Assembly (NCBI GenBank): GCA_965219915.1
Contig: OZ244794.1
Location: forward strand, 3,348,001-3,412,000
Reading direction: 5' to 3'
Source: Bin80 sp965219915
Lineage (GTDB): Bacteria; Bacteroidota; Rhodothermia; Rhodothermales; Bin80
DNA: 64,000 nt
In this document: positions 37,037 to 45,363 of the stretch, one piece after another
How the letters are laid out: each line of letters starts with the position of its first letter
Position numbering within the stretch: position 1 is the first letter of the stretch
The notes under the pieces: generated by a model
What the model was told of the DNA's origin: nothing
Databases searched by the model: none
The model's input: only the letters and a program-made list of their open reading frames with translations
Program-made: the position numbers and the translations under genes

Positions 37037-38137
37037 CTACAGGCGGCGTGTGAGCAGACGAAAGAGCAGCGGAGCTGCGAATAGCAGAAGGAATCCGTAC
37101 GCTAATGTCCCGTACCCACGGGATACCAACGCGATGATTCCAAAGCGGGAGCACGCCACGGCGGCTACCAGTATGGCCGCTGTCAACAGCCCTGTGTGCA
37201 TACGAGACAGTCGCCGCCTTCCAGCGCTGTACAAGTGTGTGTCAACCCGCTGAATCACGGCGTGCAACATGCCCGTGGACGTTTCAACAAGCGTCCAGAG
37301 AATGACCACTGCGTACACCGCAGTCAGGTTATCGGGCAGCATCTCAAGCCAAGGGACTTCGGCCAATAGCACGTCACCTGCGGTGTAATGCCCCATCAAT
37401 GCCAAGTAGGTCAAAACGAAGGGAACGGTGGCCATAATGCCGGTCACAATGCCGGCTAGCAATGTGTGCCGAAATCGGTGCTGATCGTCCAGCACAAACA
37501 AAGTGGCTGGCATAGCCCCCAGATTGTATCCGACATACAGTACCCCTACAAAAAGTAGCGCGGGCACGCCGATCTGCGGAACCTCTACCTCCTGGGCAGA
37601 CTGAAACACCTGCTGAACATTCTCCCATGTACCTGCCAATACAACCCCCGCAAATACAGCAAAAGAGGCATAAAGTACCACCGAACCCAATGTCTTAAAA
37701 CGCTCAATCTGACGTCGCCCTCCAACTTCCAGAACGACCACTAATACAATTACGACAGCAATAGACAGTGTTTCCGGAAGACCCAATACCGATTCGGCAA
37801 CACTAACCGAAGCTGCAATGACAACTGCGACGGTTACCAATACCATTACCGCATAAACGACATCAAACAGGGGCCATAATGGACCCACCAACGATTGCAT
37901 GAAACTGCGATAGTCATACGTGCGGTGGCGTCTGGCAAACTCGAACGTAAGTACCGCCATCACCGAAAATCCCAGTCCCAATGCCACAATGCACCACACA
38001 CCAGCAGCTCCATACTGCGCCCCATACTCTACAATTTCTCGGCCGGTTGCGTATGCGCCTCCGATGAGAACCGACTGAAAAACGATCCCCGGTAACAGAT
38101 ATGCCCGGAATGCTCTGACTAAACGAGACGCTCTCAT
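37037..38137 (-). CDS. YkvI-like integral membrane protein (APC superfamily)
   Basis: 366 aa with about ten hydrophobic helices. The N-terminal helix 'PGIVFQSVLIGGAYATGREI' is the signature of the YkvI family, distant LeuT-fold (APC superfamily) relatives. Further segments are 'LGFSVMAVLTFEFARRH', 'VMVLVTVAVVIAASVSVAES' and 'ALLFVGVLYVGYNLGAMPA'. Substrate is unknown. It is the last gene of a three-gene operon (isomerase, dehydrogenase, YkvI), 3 bp after the dehydrogenase, which suggests transport of a sugar- or polyol-related compound, but that is inference from position. Confidence 0.8.
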   Translation of the reverse strand: MRASRLVRAFRAYLLPGIVFQSVLIGGAYATGREIVEYGAQYGAAGVWCIVALGLGFSVMAVLTFEFARRHRTYDYRSFMQSLVGPLWPLFDVVYAVMVLVTVAVVIAASVSVAESVLGLPETLSIAVVIVLVVVLEVGGRRQIERFKTLGSVVLYASFAVFAGVVLAGTWENVQQVFQSAQEVEVPQIGVPALLFVGVLYVGYNLGAMPATLFVLDDQHRFRHTLLAGIVTGIMATVPFVLTYLALMGHYTAGDVLLAEVPWLEMLPDNLTAVYAVVILWTLVETSTGMLHAVIQRVDTHLYSAGRRRLSRMHTGLLTAAILVAAVACSRFGIIALVSRGYGTLAYGFLLLFAAPLLFRLLTRRL

Positions 38138-38140
38138 AGG

Positions 38141-39088
38141 TCAGTAGTCTAGGAGCACCTTAACCGCACCACTATTCGGTGTTGATGCTACCATCAGCCC
38201 TTCTACGATCTGATGGAACGGCAACCGGTGCGTCACCAATGGCCATGGATCCAACCGTCCAGCAGCAATCATATCAAGTGCAAGACGGAATGACCGTAAC
38301 CCTGGTTCGTGTTGCGCCAGCACACTGGTATGTATGTGTACATTTTTGCGCAACAGGGCTTCCACATCGAGTGGCAGAACATCTGTCTTCGGTACTCCGA
38401 ACAATGCAATGTGCCCGTGCTTGCGAACTAGGTGAGTACACAGATTAATTGTTTCCGCGGTTCCTACGGCCTCCACCACTAGGTCCGCCAACATCCCCTT
38501 AGTATGCGCTCGTACTACAGATACCACCTCCTCCTTCTTTGCATGGATAACCGTAGACACACCTATTTTCGCAGCCATCTGGAGCCTGCATTCCTGCACA
38601 TCAACGCCGATGACTGTACGCGCCCCCATTCGATTCAGCAGCATGGAGAATAACAGCCCCGCAGGTCCCTGACCGACGACAACGACCGTTGCGTCCAATA
38701 CATTGGGAAGTTTGCGACAGCAATAAATCACTGTTCCCAATTGCTGCCCAAATACCGCCCTTTCGGGGCTTAAACCATCAGGAATCTGGATAACAGACTC
38801 GCGCGAAGCGGGTAGCAGCTCCGCGAAACCGTCATAATCAGGTGCCAAGGCCAATACACGCGTACCTGGCGTCAATCCTGTACCCTCCAGTACCACGCCC
38901 ACGCATTCGTGTCCAGAATGCCCCGGAGAAGCTGGATATCCGATGACCCGATCCTGCCAAAAATGAATATCACTGCCACAAATACCGCTTACTTCAACCT
39001 GCAGCAACAGACCCTCCTCTGGACAGTCTGGATCCGGTACGTCTACCAACCGAGCCTCTGACGGACTTGTGTACTGTAGTGCACGCAT
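38141..39088 (-). CDS. Zinc-dependent MDR sugar/polyol dehydrogenase
   Basis: 315-aa medium-chain dehydrogenase. Catalytic zinc ligands are Cys in 'SGICGSDIHF' and His/Glu in 'GHSGHECVGVV'. The nucleotide-binding Rossmann motif is 'VVVVGQGPAGLLFSML'. The structural-zinc lobe with four cysteines is missing: after 'GTRVLALAPDYDGFAELL' the sequence goes directly on, explaining the short length. Overall it is nearest to sorbitol/threonine-dehydrogenase-like enzymes that interconvert hydroxyl and keto groups. It lies 6 bp downstream of the isomerase gene and 3 bp upstream of the YkvI-like gene. Confidence 0.88.
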   Translation of the reverse strand: MRALQYTSPSEARLVDVPDPDCPEEGLLLQVEVSGICGSDIHFWQDRVIGYPASPGHSGHECVGVVLEGTGLTPGTRVLALAPDYDGFAELLPASRESVIQIPDGLSPERAVFGQQLGTVIYCCRKLPNVLDATVVVVGQGPAGLLFSMLLNRMGARTVIGVDVQECRLQMAAKIGVSTVIHAKKEEVVSVVRAHTKGMLADLVVEAVGTAETINLCTHLVRKHGHIALFGVPKTDVLPLDVEALLRKNVHIHTSVLAQHEPGLRSFRLALDMIAAGRLDPWPLVTHRLPFHQIVEGLMVASTPNSGAVKVLLDY

Positions 39089-39094
39089 TCAGCC

Positions 39095-40021
39095 TCAGCT
39101 GAATGCATTGCGTAAGAGCTCCAAGCTCTTAGGGATAGCGGTCTGCTCACTCTCCTTCCCTTCAAACTCCAGCGATACATATCCGGCGTAGTTGTGCCGG
39201 CGCATGATATCCGCGATACGCGGATAATCCAGGTCCAGCGTGTACCATGTCCCACCGCCATAGTAGGTCTTGGCTTGCATCAAAACAGTGTGGGGCGCCA
39301 GCATTTCCAGCTTATCGTATGGATCTTCCAAAAAATTGCCCGTATCAAGTGTGACCTTCAACCAGGGAGAGTCAATCGCCTCGACAATTCTGAGAACACC
39401 CTCCGGCGTACGTCCGAGTCCCCAATGGTTTTCAAGCCCAAGAAGTACACCACACTGCTCAGCCTTGGGGATCAATCGTTCAATAGATCCAATGACCCAC
39501 CCGAACGCCTCCTCATCTGTGTAACCTTCCAACGGTGGCTCAATCCCGCGGTTGTCCATTAGCGCAGTAAAGGACGCCGAGGTTCCCCACCTCCCGGTAT
39601 TAAGGCGCATGGTCGGAATTCCAAGTTCGTAGCAGAGCTCAATCTGTCGAATAGTATCGTTAATATTGCGCTGTCGCACCCGCACCTCCGGGGATACAAA
39701 TCCCTGGTGTGTAGAGAATCCCATCAAATCCAGGCCATTAACGAAGGCTCTGCGCTTTAGGCTCTGTAAGTATCCAGGCTCTTCAGAAGCCATCTGCACG
39801 TGAAGCAGCTCTATACCATCGAATCCCATCTCCGCGGCCTGATCAATACAGTCTTCAATAGGATAGTTCTCTTTCGGGCCGTTGAAACGCCAGAACGAAT
39901 AGGTCGATACACCAATCGGATTCGGACGGCGCACGCTGGGCTTGGAAACAGCGGCAGGAGCAAGCGAAAGCCCCGTGGCAGCAACTGCTGCAGTTTGCAA
40001 GAATTTACGTCTATCAGTCAT
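39095..40021 (-). CDS. Tat-exported sugar isomerase/epimerase (xylose-isomerase-like TIM barrel)
   Basis: 308 aa from the ATG at 40021, giving a twin-arginine signal 'TDRRKFLQTAAVAATGLSL'. TIM-barrel motifs are 'GFDGIELLHVQ', 'GVLLGLENHWGLGRTP', 'WLKVTLDTGNFL' and 'YAGYVSLEFEG', with the metal-binding Glu/Asp/His of the AP-endonuclease-2 superfamily. Export to the periplasm is unusual for sugar-phosphate isomerases and suggests an unphosphorylated sugar substrate such as a keto-sugar. It is the first gene of the isomerase-dehydrogenase-YkvI operon. A second Tat isomerase is at 49152-50000. Confidence 0.9.
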   Translation of the reverse strand: MTDRRKFLQTAAVAATGLSLAPAAVSKPSVRRPNPIGVSTYSFWRFNGPKENYPIEDCIDQAAEMGFDGIELLHVQMASEEPGYLQSLKRRAFVNGLDLMGFSTHQGFVSPEVRVRQRNINDTIRQIELCYELGIPTMRLNTGRWGTSASFTALMDNRGIEPPLEGYTDEEAFGWVIGSIERLIPKAEQCGVLLGLENHWGLGRTPEGVLRIVEAIDSPWLKVTLDTGNFLEDPYDKLEMLAPHTVLMQAKTYYGGGTWYTLDLDYPRIADIMRRHNYAGYVSLEFEGKESEQTAIPKSLELLRNAFS

Positions 40022-40439
40022 GTTGACCCCTATATGTATCATTGGACGGATGAATGATCTAAAGTAGATCGCTCAGTAGGACTATTCCCGGCTGGTTGAA
40101 CTGCATCAACACTAGTTCACTTATCAAGTCACCAAGGAAATACCAGTGTAAACTTACACATATTCTTCCACATCTGGATACCCTATCGCCATCGGCAAGA
40201 ATCTGTACAATAAGACGATTGCATTGTGCATCTACAATGCACCGCAACTGTGACCCCGGGCAAGCGGGAATTGTGCATGTCCTGCCAAAGATGACCAAGT
40301 AGCTCCAGAAAGTCCAGGACAGGAATGCTCTTATTATAAAGAGCAATGTATGGATTGGTATACAACGCGACTGGAAGCACAGGGGATCTTGTGCGTAGTG
40401 GTTGCGCTCCCGTCTATCTACGCCGTCTAAGAGAGCGTG
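40022..40439. other. Gene-poor region between HTH-repeat gene and isomerase operon
   Basis: About 420 bp with no convincing gene on either strand. Two clear hairpins: TGCATTGT (40220-40227) / ACAATGCA (40234-40241), loop 6; and TGCTCTT (40326-40332) / AAGAGCA (40339-40345), loop 6. Neither is followed by a T-run, so dyad binding sites are as likely as terminators for the HTH gene ending at 40440. Confidence 0.5.
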
Positions 40440-41519
40440 TCAAGACTGATCTGCGGGGGTGGAATTAGGTGGACGTCCCCGTCGTCTCGGTCCCAGGCCC
40501 TGCTTCTTAGAAATCCGGTATATGCTGCCCTTGCCCAATCCGTACTTGGCCATAACCTCCTTGACGCTCATGCCTTCCCGCAGGTCCTGAGCTATGGCGA
40601 GGTCCCTGAGCTGGCGGCCCCGGGCTTGCTGTTCGCTCCGGCGTACGCCGTGTTTCCGGGCGATCTTTAATATGTGTATGTGCGTCCGTTCGTACTTTCG
40701 AGCCGCATCCTGGGCGCTCATGCCCCCCTTTAAGTCTTGCATAACCGCCAGGTCCCGGGCTTCAAGCTCCTGGGCCGAAAGTCGTTTCCTGCCCACGCCG
40801 TGCTTCCTGGCGATCTTGCAGATGTACGCTCGTGTCAGTCTGTACTTTGTGGCCGCTTCCTTTGATGTCATGCCCTCCTGCAGGTCCTGTGCGATCGCTT
40901 GGTCGCGCTCTTGCTTGCGCTCCTTTCTTATCCTAACTATGTCCACGCCTTGCTCAACTGCGATTTGGGTTATGCGGTGCCACGTCAGTCCGTACTTCTG
41001 GACCGCGTCGGTCTTCTCCATGCCCTCCTGCAGGTCCTGTACGATGGCTTGGTAGCGCTCTTGCCTGCGCTCCTTTCTTATGCTAGCCATGTACGTGCCT
41101 TGCTCAATAGCGATTCGGGTTATGCGTTGCCACGACAGTCCGTACTTCCGGACCGCATCGGACTTCTTCATGCCCTCCTGCAAGTCCTGTACGATTGCTT
41201 GGTCGCGCTCTTGCCTGCGCTCCTTTCTTCTGACAGCCATTTCCGCGCGGTGCGTACTAGCGATCAGGCTTATGGTCTCCCAGGCCAATCTGTACTTCCG
41301 AACCACATCGGTGCGTTTCATGCCCTCCTGCAAGTCCTTTACGATGGCTTGGTCGCGCTCCTTTCTTCGGATAGCTGTGTCCACGCGTTGCATTCTAGCG
41401 ATCAGGCTTATGGTCTCCCACGGCAATCCGTACTTACGAACTACATCGGTCCGCGTCATGCCCTCCCTGAGGTCCCGGAAAATGGCACGGTCCCTATCCT
41501 GACGCTCCTGCTTGTTCAT
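40440..41519 (-). CDS. Tandem helix-turn-helix repeat protein with AT-hook-like tail
   Basis: 359 aa from the ATG at 41519 (the frame is open to an ATG at 41609). It consists almost entirely of seven repeats beginning at residues 9, 55, 105, 155, 205, 255 and 305; the last six are in exact 50-residue register. Each has a helix 'RDQAIVQDLQEGM', then 'SDAVRKYGL', then a putative recognition helix such as 'SWQRITRIAIEQG', then a basic linker 'IRKERRQE'. The scaffold residues (A, DL, GM, KY, I..IA) are fixed, while recognition-helix residues differ: WET/SLIA in repeats 1-2, WQR/TRIA, WHR/TQIA, RAY/CKIA, HIH/LKIA, KGS/YRIS. The tail 'PRRRGRPPN' resembles an AT-hook. No sensor or enzymatic domain is present. 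It is probably a modular DNA-binding protein; target unknown. Confidence 0.8.
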   Translation of the reverse strand: MNKQERQDRDRAIFRDLREGMTRTDVVRKYGLPWETISLIARMQRVDTAIRRKERDQAIVKDLQEGMKRTDVVRKYRLAWETISLIASTHRAEMAVRRKERRQERDQAIVQDLQEGMKKSDAVRKYGLSWQRITRIAIEQGTYMASIRKERRQERYQAIVQDLQEGMEKTDAVQKYGLTWHRITQIAVEQGVDIVRIRKERKQERDQAIAQDLQEGMTSKEAATKYRLTRAYICKIARKHGVGRKRLSAQELEARDLAVMQDLKGGMSAQDAARKYERTHIHILKIARKHGVRRSEQQARGRQLRDLAIAQDLREGMSVKEVMAKYGLGKGSIYRISKKQGLGPRRRGRPPNSTPADQS

Positions 41520-41808
41520 GGTCGATGAGTTGGTATCTCGGCTCCGCCCAAGGTCGCGGGGCGGGAATAGGTTGAGGTTGGACGCGGACGAACTCTCTTC
41601 CGTTCTCATTTATGAATTCTATCTCCCAGCCACGGAAGACTTGCGCGCTCACGCGATCAAAACAGAAAGGCAAATCGTGCATCCTGATGTAAATTACAAA
41701 ATAATTCGGCACTTCATGGGCTCTTCCCAAGTCATGGAGAACCCCACAATGCCAATGCAATTACTTGTCCAATTAGGCATCCCATAGTTATCGTTTCCCT
41801 CCATTTTT

Positions 41809-42975
41809 ATGAATGAGTACGAACGCATAGACCTGCAGGCCCGATATGAGCACGAGCTTTTTGAACGTGTACTTCCGTTCTGGGAAAGGCACTCCCCAGA
41901 TCCGATCCACGGGGGCTACTTTAACAATCTCGACCGTGACGGTACGGTCTATGACACCACCAAACATATCTGGCTGCTGGCACGACAGGTCTGGATGTTC
42001 AGCAAGTTATATCGACTCGTTGAACAACGCAAATCCTGGCTTTCTCTGGCTACCGGCGGCATGAATTTTCTCAGAAATCATGCCCTGCGCCCAGACGGGC
42101 GCGTATATTTTGCTCTTGCCGGTGATGGCCAACCCATCTATCAACAGCGCAAAATATTTACGGAGTGCTTTTATGCATTGGCACTGTCTGAGCATGGCCG
42201 TGCAATGGATTACCCCGCACAGGTGGACGAGGCCAGGCTTATGGTTGAACGTATCTGGACTTGGGCTTATGACTGGTCGAAGGTTGGACGTCCAGCCTTG
42301 GCGGGTTCGGCACCTTCCCAAATGCTTGCTGTGCCAATGATGCTGCTGAACCTCCTCGAGGAGGTCATGATTGATGCCGACTGCTCATCCGAAATAAATG
42401 ATTGCTTTAAGCGCATCCAATTGCATATACATGGCAATCATGTCTTCGAATCCGTAGCCCCGGATGGTAGTCGTCTGGATGGACCCGATGGACGCCTGAT
42501 GAATCCCGGACACGCAATTGAGGCCGGCTGGTTCCTGCAGCAGGCAGCATTGAAAGCTGAACACGCCGGTATGATTGAAATGTCCCGAAACATGATTCGA
42601 AGCGCCCAAGATTTCGGGTGGGACCAAGAGCACGGTGGACTTTATTACTTTATGGATGCAGAGGGATTCAGTCCAGTCCAGTTGGAGTGGTCCATGAAGC
42701 TCTGGTGGCCTCATTGCGAAGCTCTTTACGCACACCTGCTAAATTATTCGCTTACGTCGGTTCTCGATGATCTCGCCGCCTTTCGAAAAGTGGATGCATA
42801 CACATTTGACCATTTTGTGGATCCAGAGCATGGCGAATGGTATGGCTACTGCGACCGGGAGGGACGTGTAACTCACCGTTTCAAAGGTGGTCCATACAAA
42901 GGCTGCTTCCATGTTCCGCGAGCCCTATGGCTTTGTTGGGAACTTCTCCGCAACTGGCCCTCCGGAAATAGTTAA
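41809..42975 (+). CDS. AGE-family sugar epimerase/isomerase
   Basis: 388 aa (alpha/alpha)6 barrel of the N-acylglucosamine 2-epimerase family, which includes cellobiose 2-epimerase and mannose isomerases. Motifs are 'FWERHSPDPIHGGYFNNLDR', 'RQVWMFSKLY', 'MNPGHAIEAGWFLQ' with a catalytic His, 'WDQEHGGLYYFMDAEG' and 'KLWWPHCEALYAHL' with another. No signal peptide, so cytoplasmic. It is 47 bp upstream of the symporter gene and probably cotranscribed, consistent with epimerising the imported sugar. Confidence 0.92.
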   Translation: MNEYERIDLQARYEHELFERVLPFWERHSPDPIHGGYFNNLDRDGTVYDTTKHIWLLARQVWMFSKLYRLVEQRKSWLSLATGGMNFLRNHALRPDGRVYFALAGDGQPIYQQRKIFTECFYALALSEHGRAMDYPAQVDEARLMVERIWTWAYDWSKVGRPALAGSAPSQMLAVPMMLLNLLEEVMIDADCSSEINDCFKRIQLHIHGNHVFESVAPDGSRLDGPDGRLMNPGHAIEAGWFLQQAALKAEHAGMIEMSRNMIRSAQDFGWDQEHGGLYYFMDAEGFSPVQLEWSMKLWWPHCEALYAHLLNYSLTSVLDDLAAFRKVDAYTFDHFVDPEHGEWYGYCDREGRVTHRFKGGPYKGCFHVPRALWLCWELLRNWPSGNS

Positions 42976-43022
42976 CGTAGCAAGCCCTATAATAAGGCGC
43001 ATCTTGAGCCAAATAACTCTCT

Positions 43023-44660
43023 ATGGCGGAATTCACGTTCCTGGACTGGTTTTGGGTTGGACTGTTTCTCCTGCTGATGCTCGGGAGCGGCATCCTCTTC
43101 TATCGACTGGGCAAACGTTCGGAGTCTGATTTTTTTCTGGCAGGGCGAGGATTGCCCTGGTGGCTACCCGCTAGTAGTGTATATGCCACACACACGGCCA
43201 CAGACACCCCCATGTGGATCACGGGTGTGATCTACAAAAATGGGATGGCCGGCATCTGGTACACCTTCTTCTGCGGCTGGGCTGCTATCAGTGCTTTTGT
43301 ATCTACGCGGATATTCCGACGATCATTAGCCTACACACAGGCCGAATGGAATGTCGTGCGCTTCACCGGCCTCGGCAGCGAGTTGCTACGCGGCTGGATG
43401 GCCGGATGGCAATTCTTTATGAATATGTTTGTGCTGGGCTGGGTTGGTATCGCCATGGGACGTGTATGCGAGTACCTGTTTGCGTGGCCAACCTGGATCG
43501 GGCTGGTAGTTTTTTCCCTGCTGTGCGCCATATATGTGCTAGCAGCCGGATACTGGGGGGTCGTAATGGCCGACTTCCAACAGGGCGTGATCGCTTTCCT
43601 GGTCATTATTATCGTCTCTGTATGGGGCATTCATATGGCCGGCGGCCCAACGGGAATCCTGGATAAACTGGCTGCGCTCGGAGAGCTTGATCGTATTAAC
43701 CCGTTTGCTTTTACGGGGTGGTGGTCCGGAGACTTCCCGATCGCTTGGTTCATCACCATGATGATGATTGCCTTTTTGGGAGGCTTTGGGATGGGCACTA
43801 CTATAGACTGGTATGTGGAGGCCCAACGCATACAGTCCGCAAAAACTGTACGTGATGCCAGCTACAGTATCTGGTGGGGAACCATCATTGGCCTCGTTCG
43901 AAATTCTGTCTGGGCCGTCGCCATCCTAGCGTTTTTTGTGCTCTTCCCGGCTATCACAGACCAGAGTGAATACGAAATGGGCTGGTTCCGACTCGGATTC
44001 GACTACCTGCCTGCGGGTATGCTGGGCTTTTTCTTTGCAGCCATCCTGGCTATTCACCTGTCAACGATTTCGTCTCACCTCAACCTCGGTGCTCTGTACG
44101 CTACACGCGACCTATACCAGCACTACGTCAATCCCAAGGCAAGCGAAAAGCGTCTGGTGCAAGTCGGCCGGATATCCACTGGAATATTACTTCTGGGGTC
44201 CTTCTTCTACGGCCTCATTATGGAGGACCTCACTTCGTGGCTCATCTTTGCACTCTGGATCATGGCTGCCGGTATCTGGCTACCCAACATCCTGCAGGTT
44301 GTGTGGTGGCGCTTCAACGCCTGGGGATACCTGTCCTCCTGGATCGCCAATCTGGGATTCAGCTGGCTTGTTGTGTGGATACTGCCTGAACTGAACCTGA
44401 TCCCCCATCTATTGGATTATCAGCAGTTCTGGCTACTTATGATCCTGGGCGCGATGGTATACTTCCCTGTCACGTTGCTAACAAAGTCTGAACCTATGGA
44501 TCACCTTGTTCATTACTACGTAATGTCACGCCCCATCGGTTGGTGGGGACCCGTTCGGCGCGAAGCAGAACGACGCGGTCTGATCATGTCTAATGGCGAG
44601 GCGCTCCCCGGTGCAGACCAAGCCAGTCGTCCACCAGACACATACCCAAAAGCCCCATGA
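43023..44660 (+). CDS. Sodium:solute symporter (SSS family)
   Basis: 545 aa with about 13 hydrophobic helices. 'SDFFLAGRGLPWWLPASSVYATHTATD' region (around residues 38-64) is the SSS TM1-2 signature, and 'VVMADFQQGVIAFLVI' and 'FFFAAILAIHLSTISSHLN' mark later helices including the Na-site TM8. It resembles the SGLT/sugar branch. It overlaps the next small gene by 4 bp. Placed between the AGE epimerase and the DUF1080 glycoside hydrolase, it is most likely the inner-membrane importer of the sugar released by this locus. Confidence 0.92.
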   Translation: MAEFTFLDWFWVGLFLLLMLGSGILFYRLGKRSESDFFLAGRGLPWWLPASSVYATHTATDTPMWITGVIYKNGMAGIWYTFFCGWAAISAFVSTRIFRRSLAYTQAEWNVVRFTGLGSELLRGWMAGWQFFMNMFVLGWVGIAMGRVCEYLFAWPTWIGLVVFSLLCAIYVLAAGYWGVVMADFQQGVIAFLVIIIVSVWGIHMAGGPTGILDKLAALGELDRINPFAFTGWWSGDFPIAWFITMMMIAFLGGFGMGTTIDWYVEAQRIQSAKTVRDASYSIWWGTIIGLVRNSVWAVAILAFFVLFPAITDQSEYEMGWFRLGFDYLPAGMLGFFFAAILAIHLSTISSHLNLGALYATRDLYQHYVNPKASEKRLVQVGRISTGILLLGSFFYGLIMEDLTSWLIFALWIMAAGIWLPNILQVVWWRFNAWGYLSSWIANLGFSWLVVWILPELNLIPHLLDYQQFWLLMILGAMVYFPVTLLTKSEPMDHLVHYYVMSRPIGWWGPVRREAERRGLIMSNGEALPGADQASRPPDTYPKAP

Positions 44661-44959
44661 TTCGTCGAAACTGGTCGGCAAATGAAGCCGATGAATGGAC
44701 AAAAGAAGACTGGATCGCCATCATCCTGTCTCCCGCATGCTATGTGCTCGTTACCCTCGGGGCCGCACTTTCGATTCTGCTACAGGTGTCTGGGTACATC
44801 ATGCTGGCTATCGGTATCGTGCTGACCATTCTGGTCCACGTTGTGATCGATCCAAAACTCAAGGCCATCTCCAACGAGTACGAAACCAAACAACAGACCT
44901 ACTTGCAGGAGCTGGAAGCCAAGGTTCGCTGGCAGGCAACAAAAAAGAATTCATCATGA
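44657..44959 (+). CDS. Small two-helix membrane protein downstream of SSS symporter
   Basis: 100 aa. N-terminal polar segment 'NWSANEADEWTKEDW', two hydrophobic helices ('IIILSPACYVLVTLGAALSI'-type and 'GYIMLAIGIVLTILVHVVI'), and a charged, probably coiled C-terminus ('YETKQQTYLQELEAKV'). It overlaps the symporter by 4 bp and the next gene by 4 bp. Family not recognised; position suggests an accessory subunit of the transporter. Confidence 0.7.
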   Translation: MIRRNWSANEADEWTKEDWIAIILSPACYVLVTLGAALSILLQVSGYIMLAIGIVLTILVHVVIDPKLKAISNEYETKQQTYLQELEAKVRWQATKKNSS

Positions 44960-45069
44960 ATCAGGCATTAGCTACTGTCATTGGCATGACGATCGCGTAC
45001 GCAGCGTCCTTTCTTGGACTAATACTGGCGTACCGCGCCTGGCGCAAACACCAGCAGAGTGAGAACTAA
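44956..45069 (+). CDS. Tiny membrane protein (37 aa)
   Basis: ATG at 44956 overlaps the previous stop by 4 bp and TAA at 45067-45069 overlaps the next ATG by one base. The product is one transmembrane helix ('VIGMTIAYAASFLGLILAY') with a basic cytoplasmic end ('RAWRKHQQSEN'). The tight coupling on both sides argues that it is translated. Confidence 0.6.
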   Translation: MNQALATVIGMTIAYAASFLGLILAYRAWRKHQQSEN

Positions 45070-45191
45070 TGGGAGTATTGCAACAGGCCGATTTCAGTTT
45101 TCTTTGGGGCATTGGAATTCCGGCGTTCATCTTTCTCATTGCCTTCGCGGTCACCTGGTTCCTATACCGCCACTTTGCATCGAAAAAATAA
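45069..45191 (+). CDS. Tiny membrane protein (40 aa)
   Basis: ATG at 45069 within the previous TAA (TAATG), stop TAA at 45189-45191. The product has an amphipathic start 'GVLQQADFSFLWGIG', one hydrophobic helix ('PAFIFLIAFAVTWFLY') and a basic end 'RHFASKK'. It is the last of three small membrane genes behind the symporter; function unknown. Confidence 0.6.
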   Translation: MGVLQQADFSFLWGIGIPAFIFLIAFAVTWFLYRHFASKK

Positions 45192-45314
45192 AACCGTAGC
45201 GGGATCATTCACCTTTCAGTATTTGAGCTTTGTTGTATTTCGGGATGTATCCAGAGGTGGTGAACACACTCATTTACCGATCTTTGGGTAAAATGACACC
45301 GTCAACTCATCTGA

Positions 45315-45329
45315 CAGGAGGCTCTCCTG
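45315..45329. promoter_or_regulatory. Small inverted repeat upstream of DUF1080 gene
   Basis: CAGGAG (45315-45320), GCT, CTCCTG (45324-45329), about 35 bp before the ATG at 45364. Possible operator or leader hairpin; the AGGAG arm might also sequester a ribosome-binding sequence, though it is distant from the start. Confidence 0.3.
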
Positions 45330-45363
45330 GGAATTATCACCAAAACTATCTAGACCTTATTTA

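Noticed and set aside
40059..40346. 95-codon minus-strand frame in the 40-kb gap
   Set aside because: No domain, no operon link, Cys/Ile-rich noise composition; the gap shows only two hairpins.
40594..41528. Several long plus-strand frames opposite the HTH-repeat gene (40594-41055, 40899-41528, 41080-41502)
   Set aside because: They are antisense images of the 150-bp repeats; their own repeated Leu/Ser-rich peptides follow from the repeat DNA and match no family.
41494..41787. Overlapping frames on both strands upstream of the HTH-repeat gene
   Set aside because: Neither has a recognisable domain or convincing composition, and both overlap the repeat gene or its leader.
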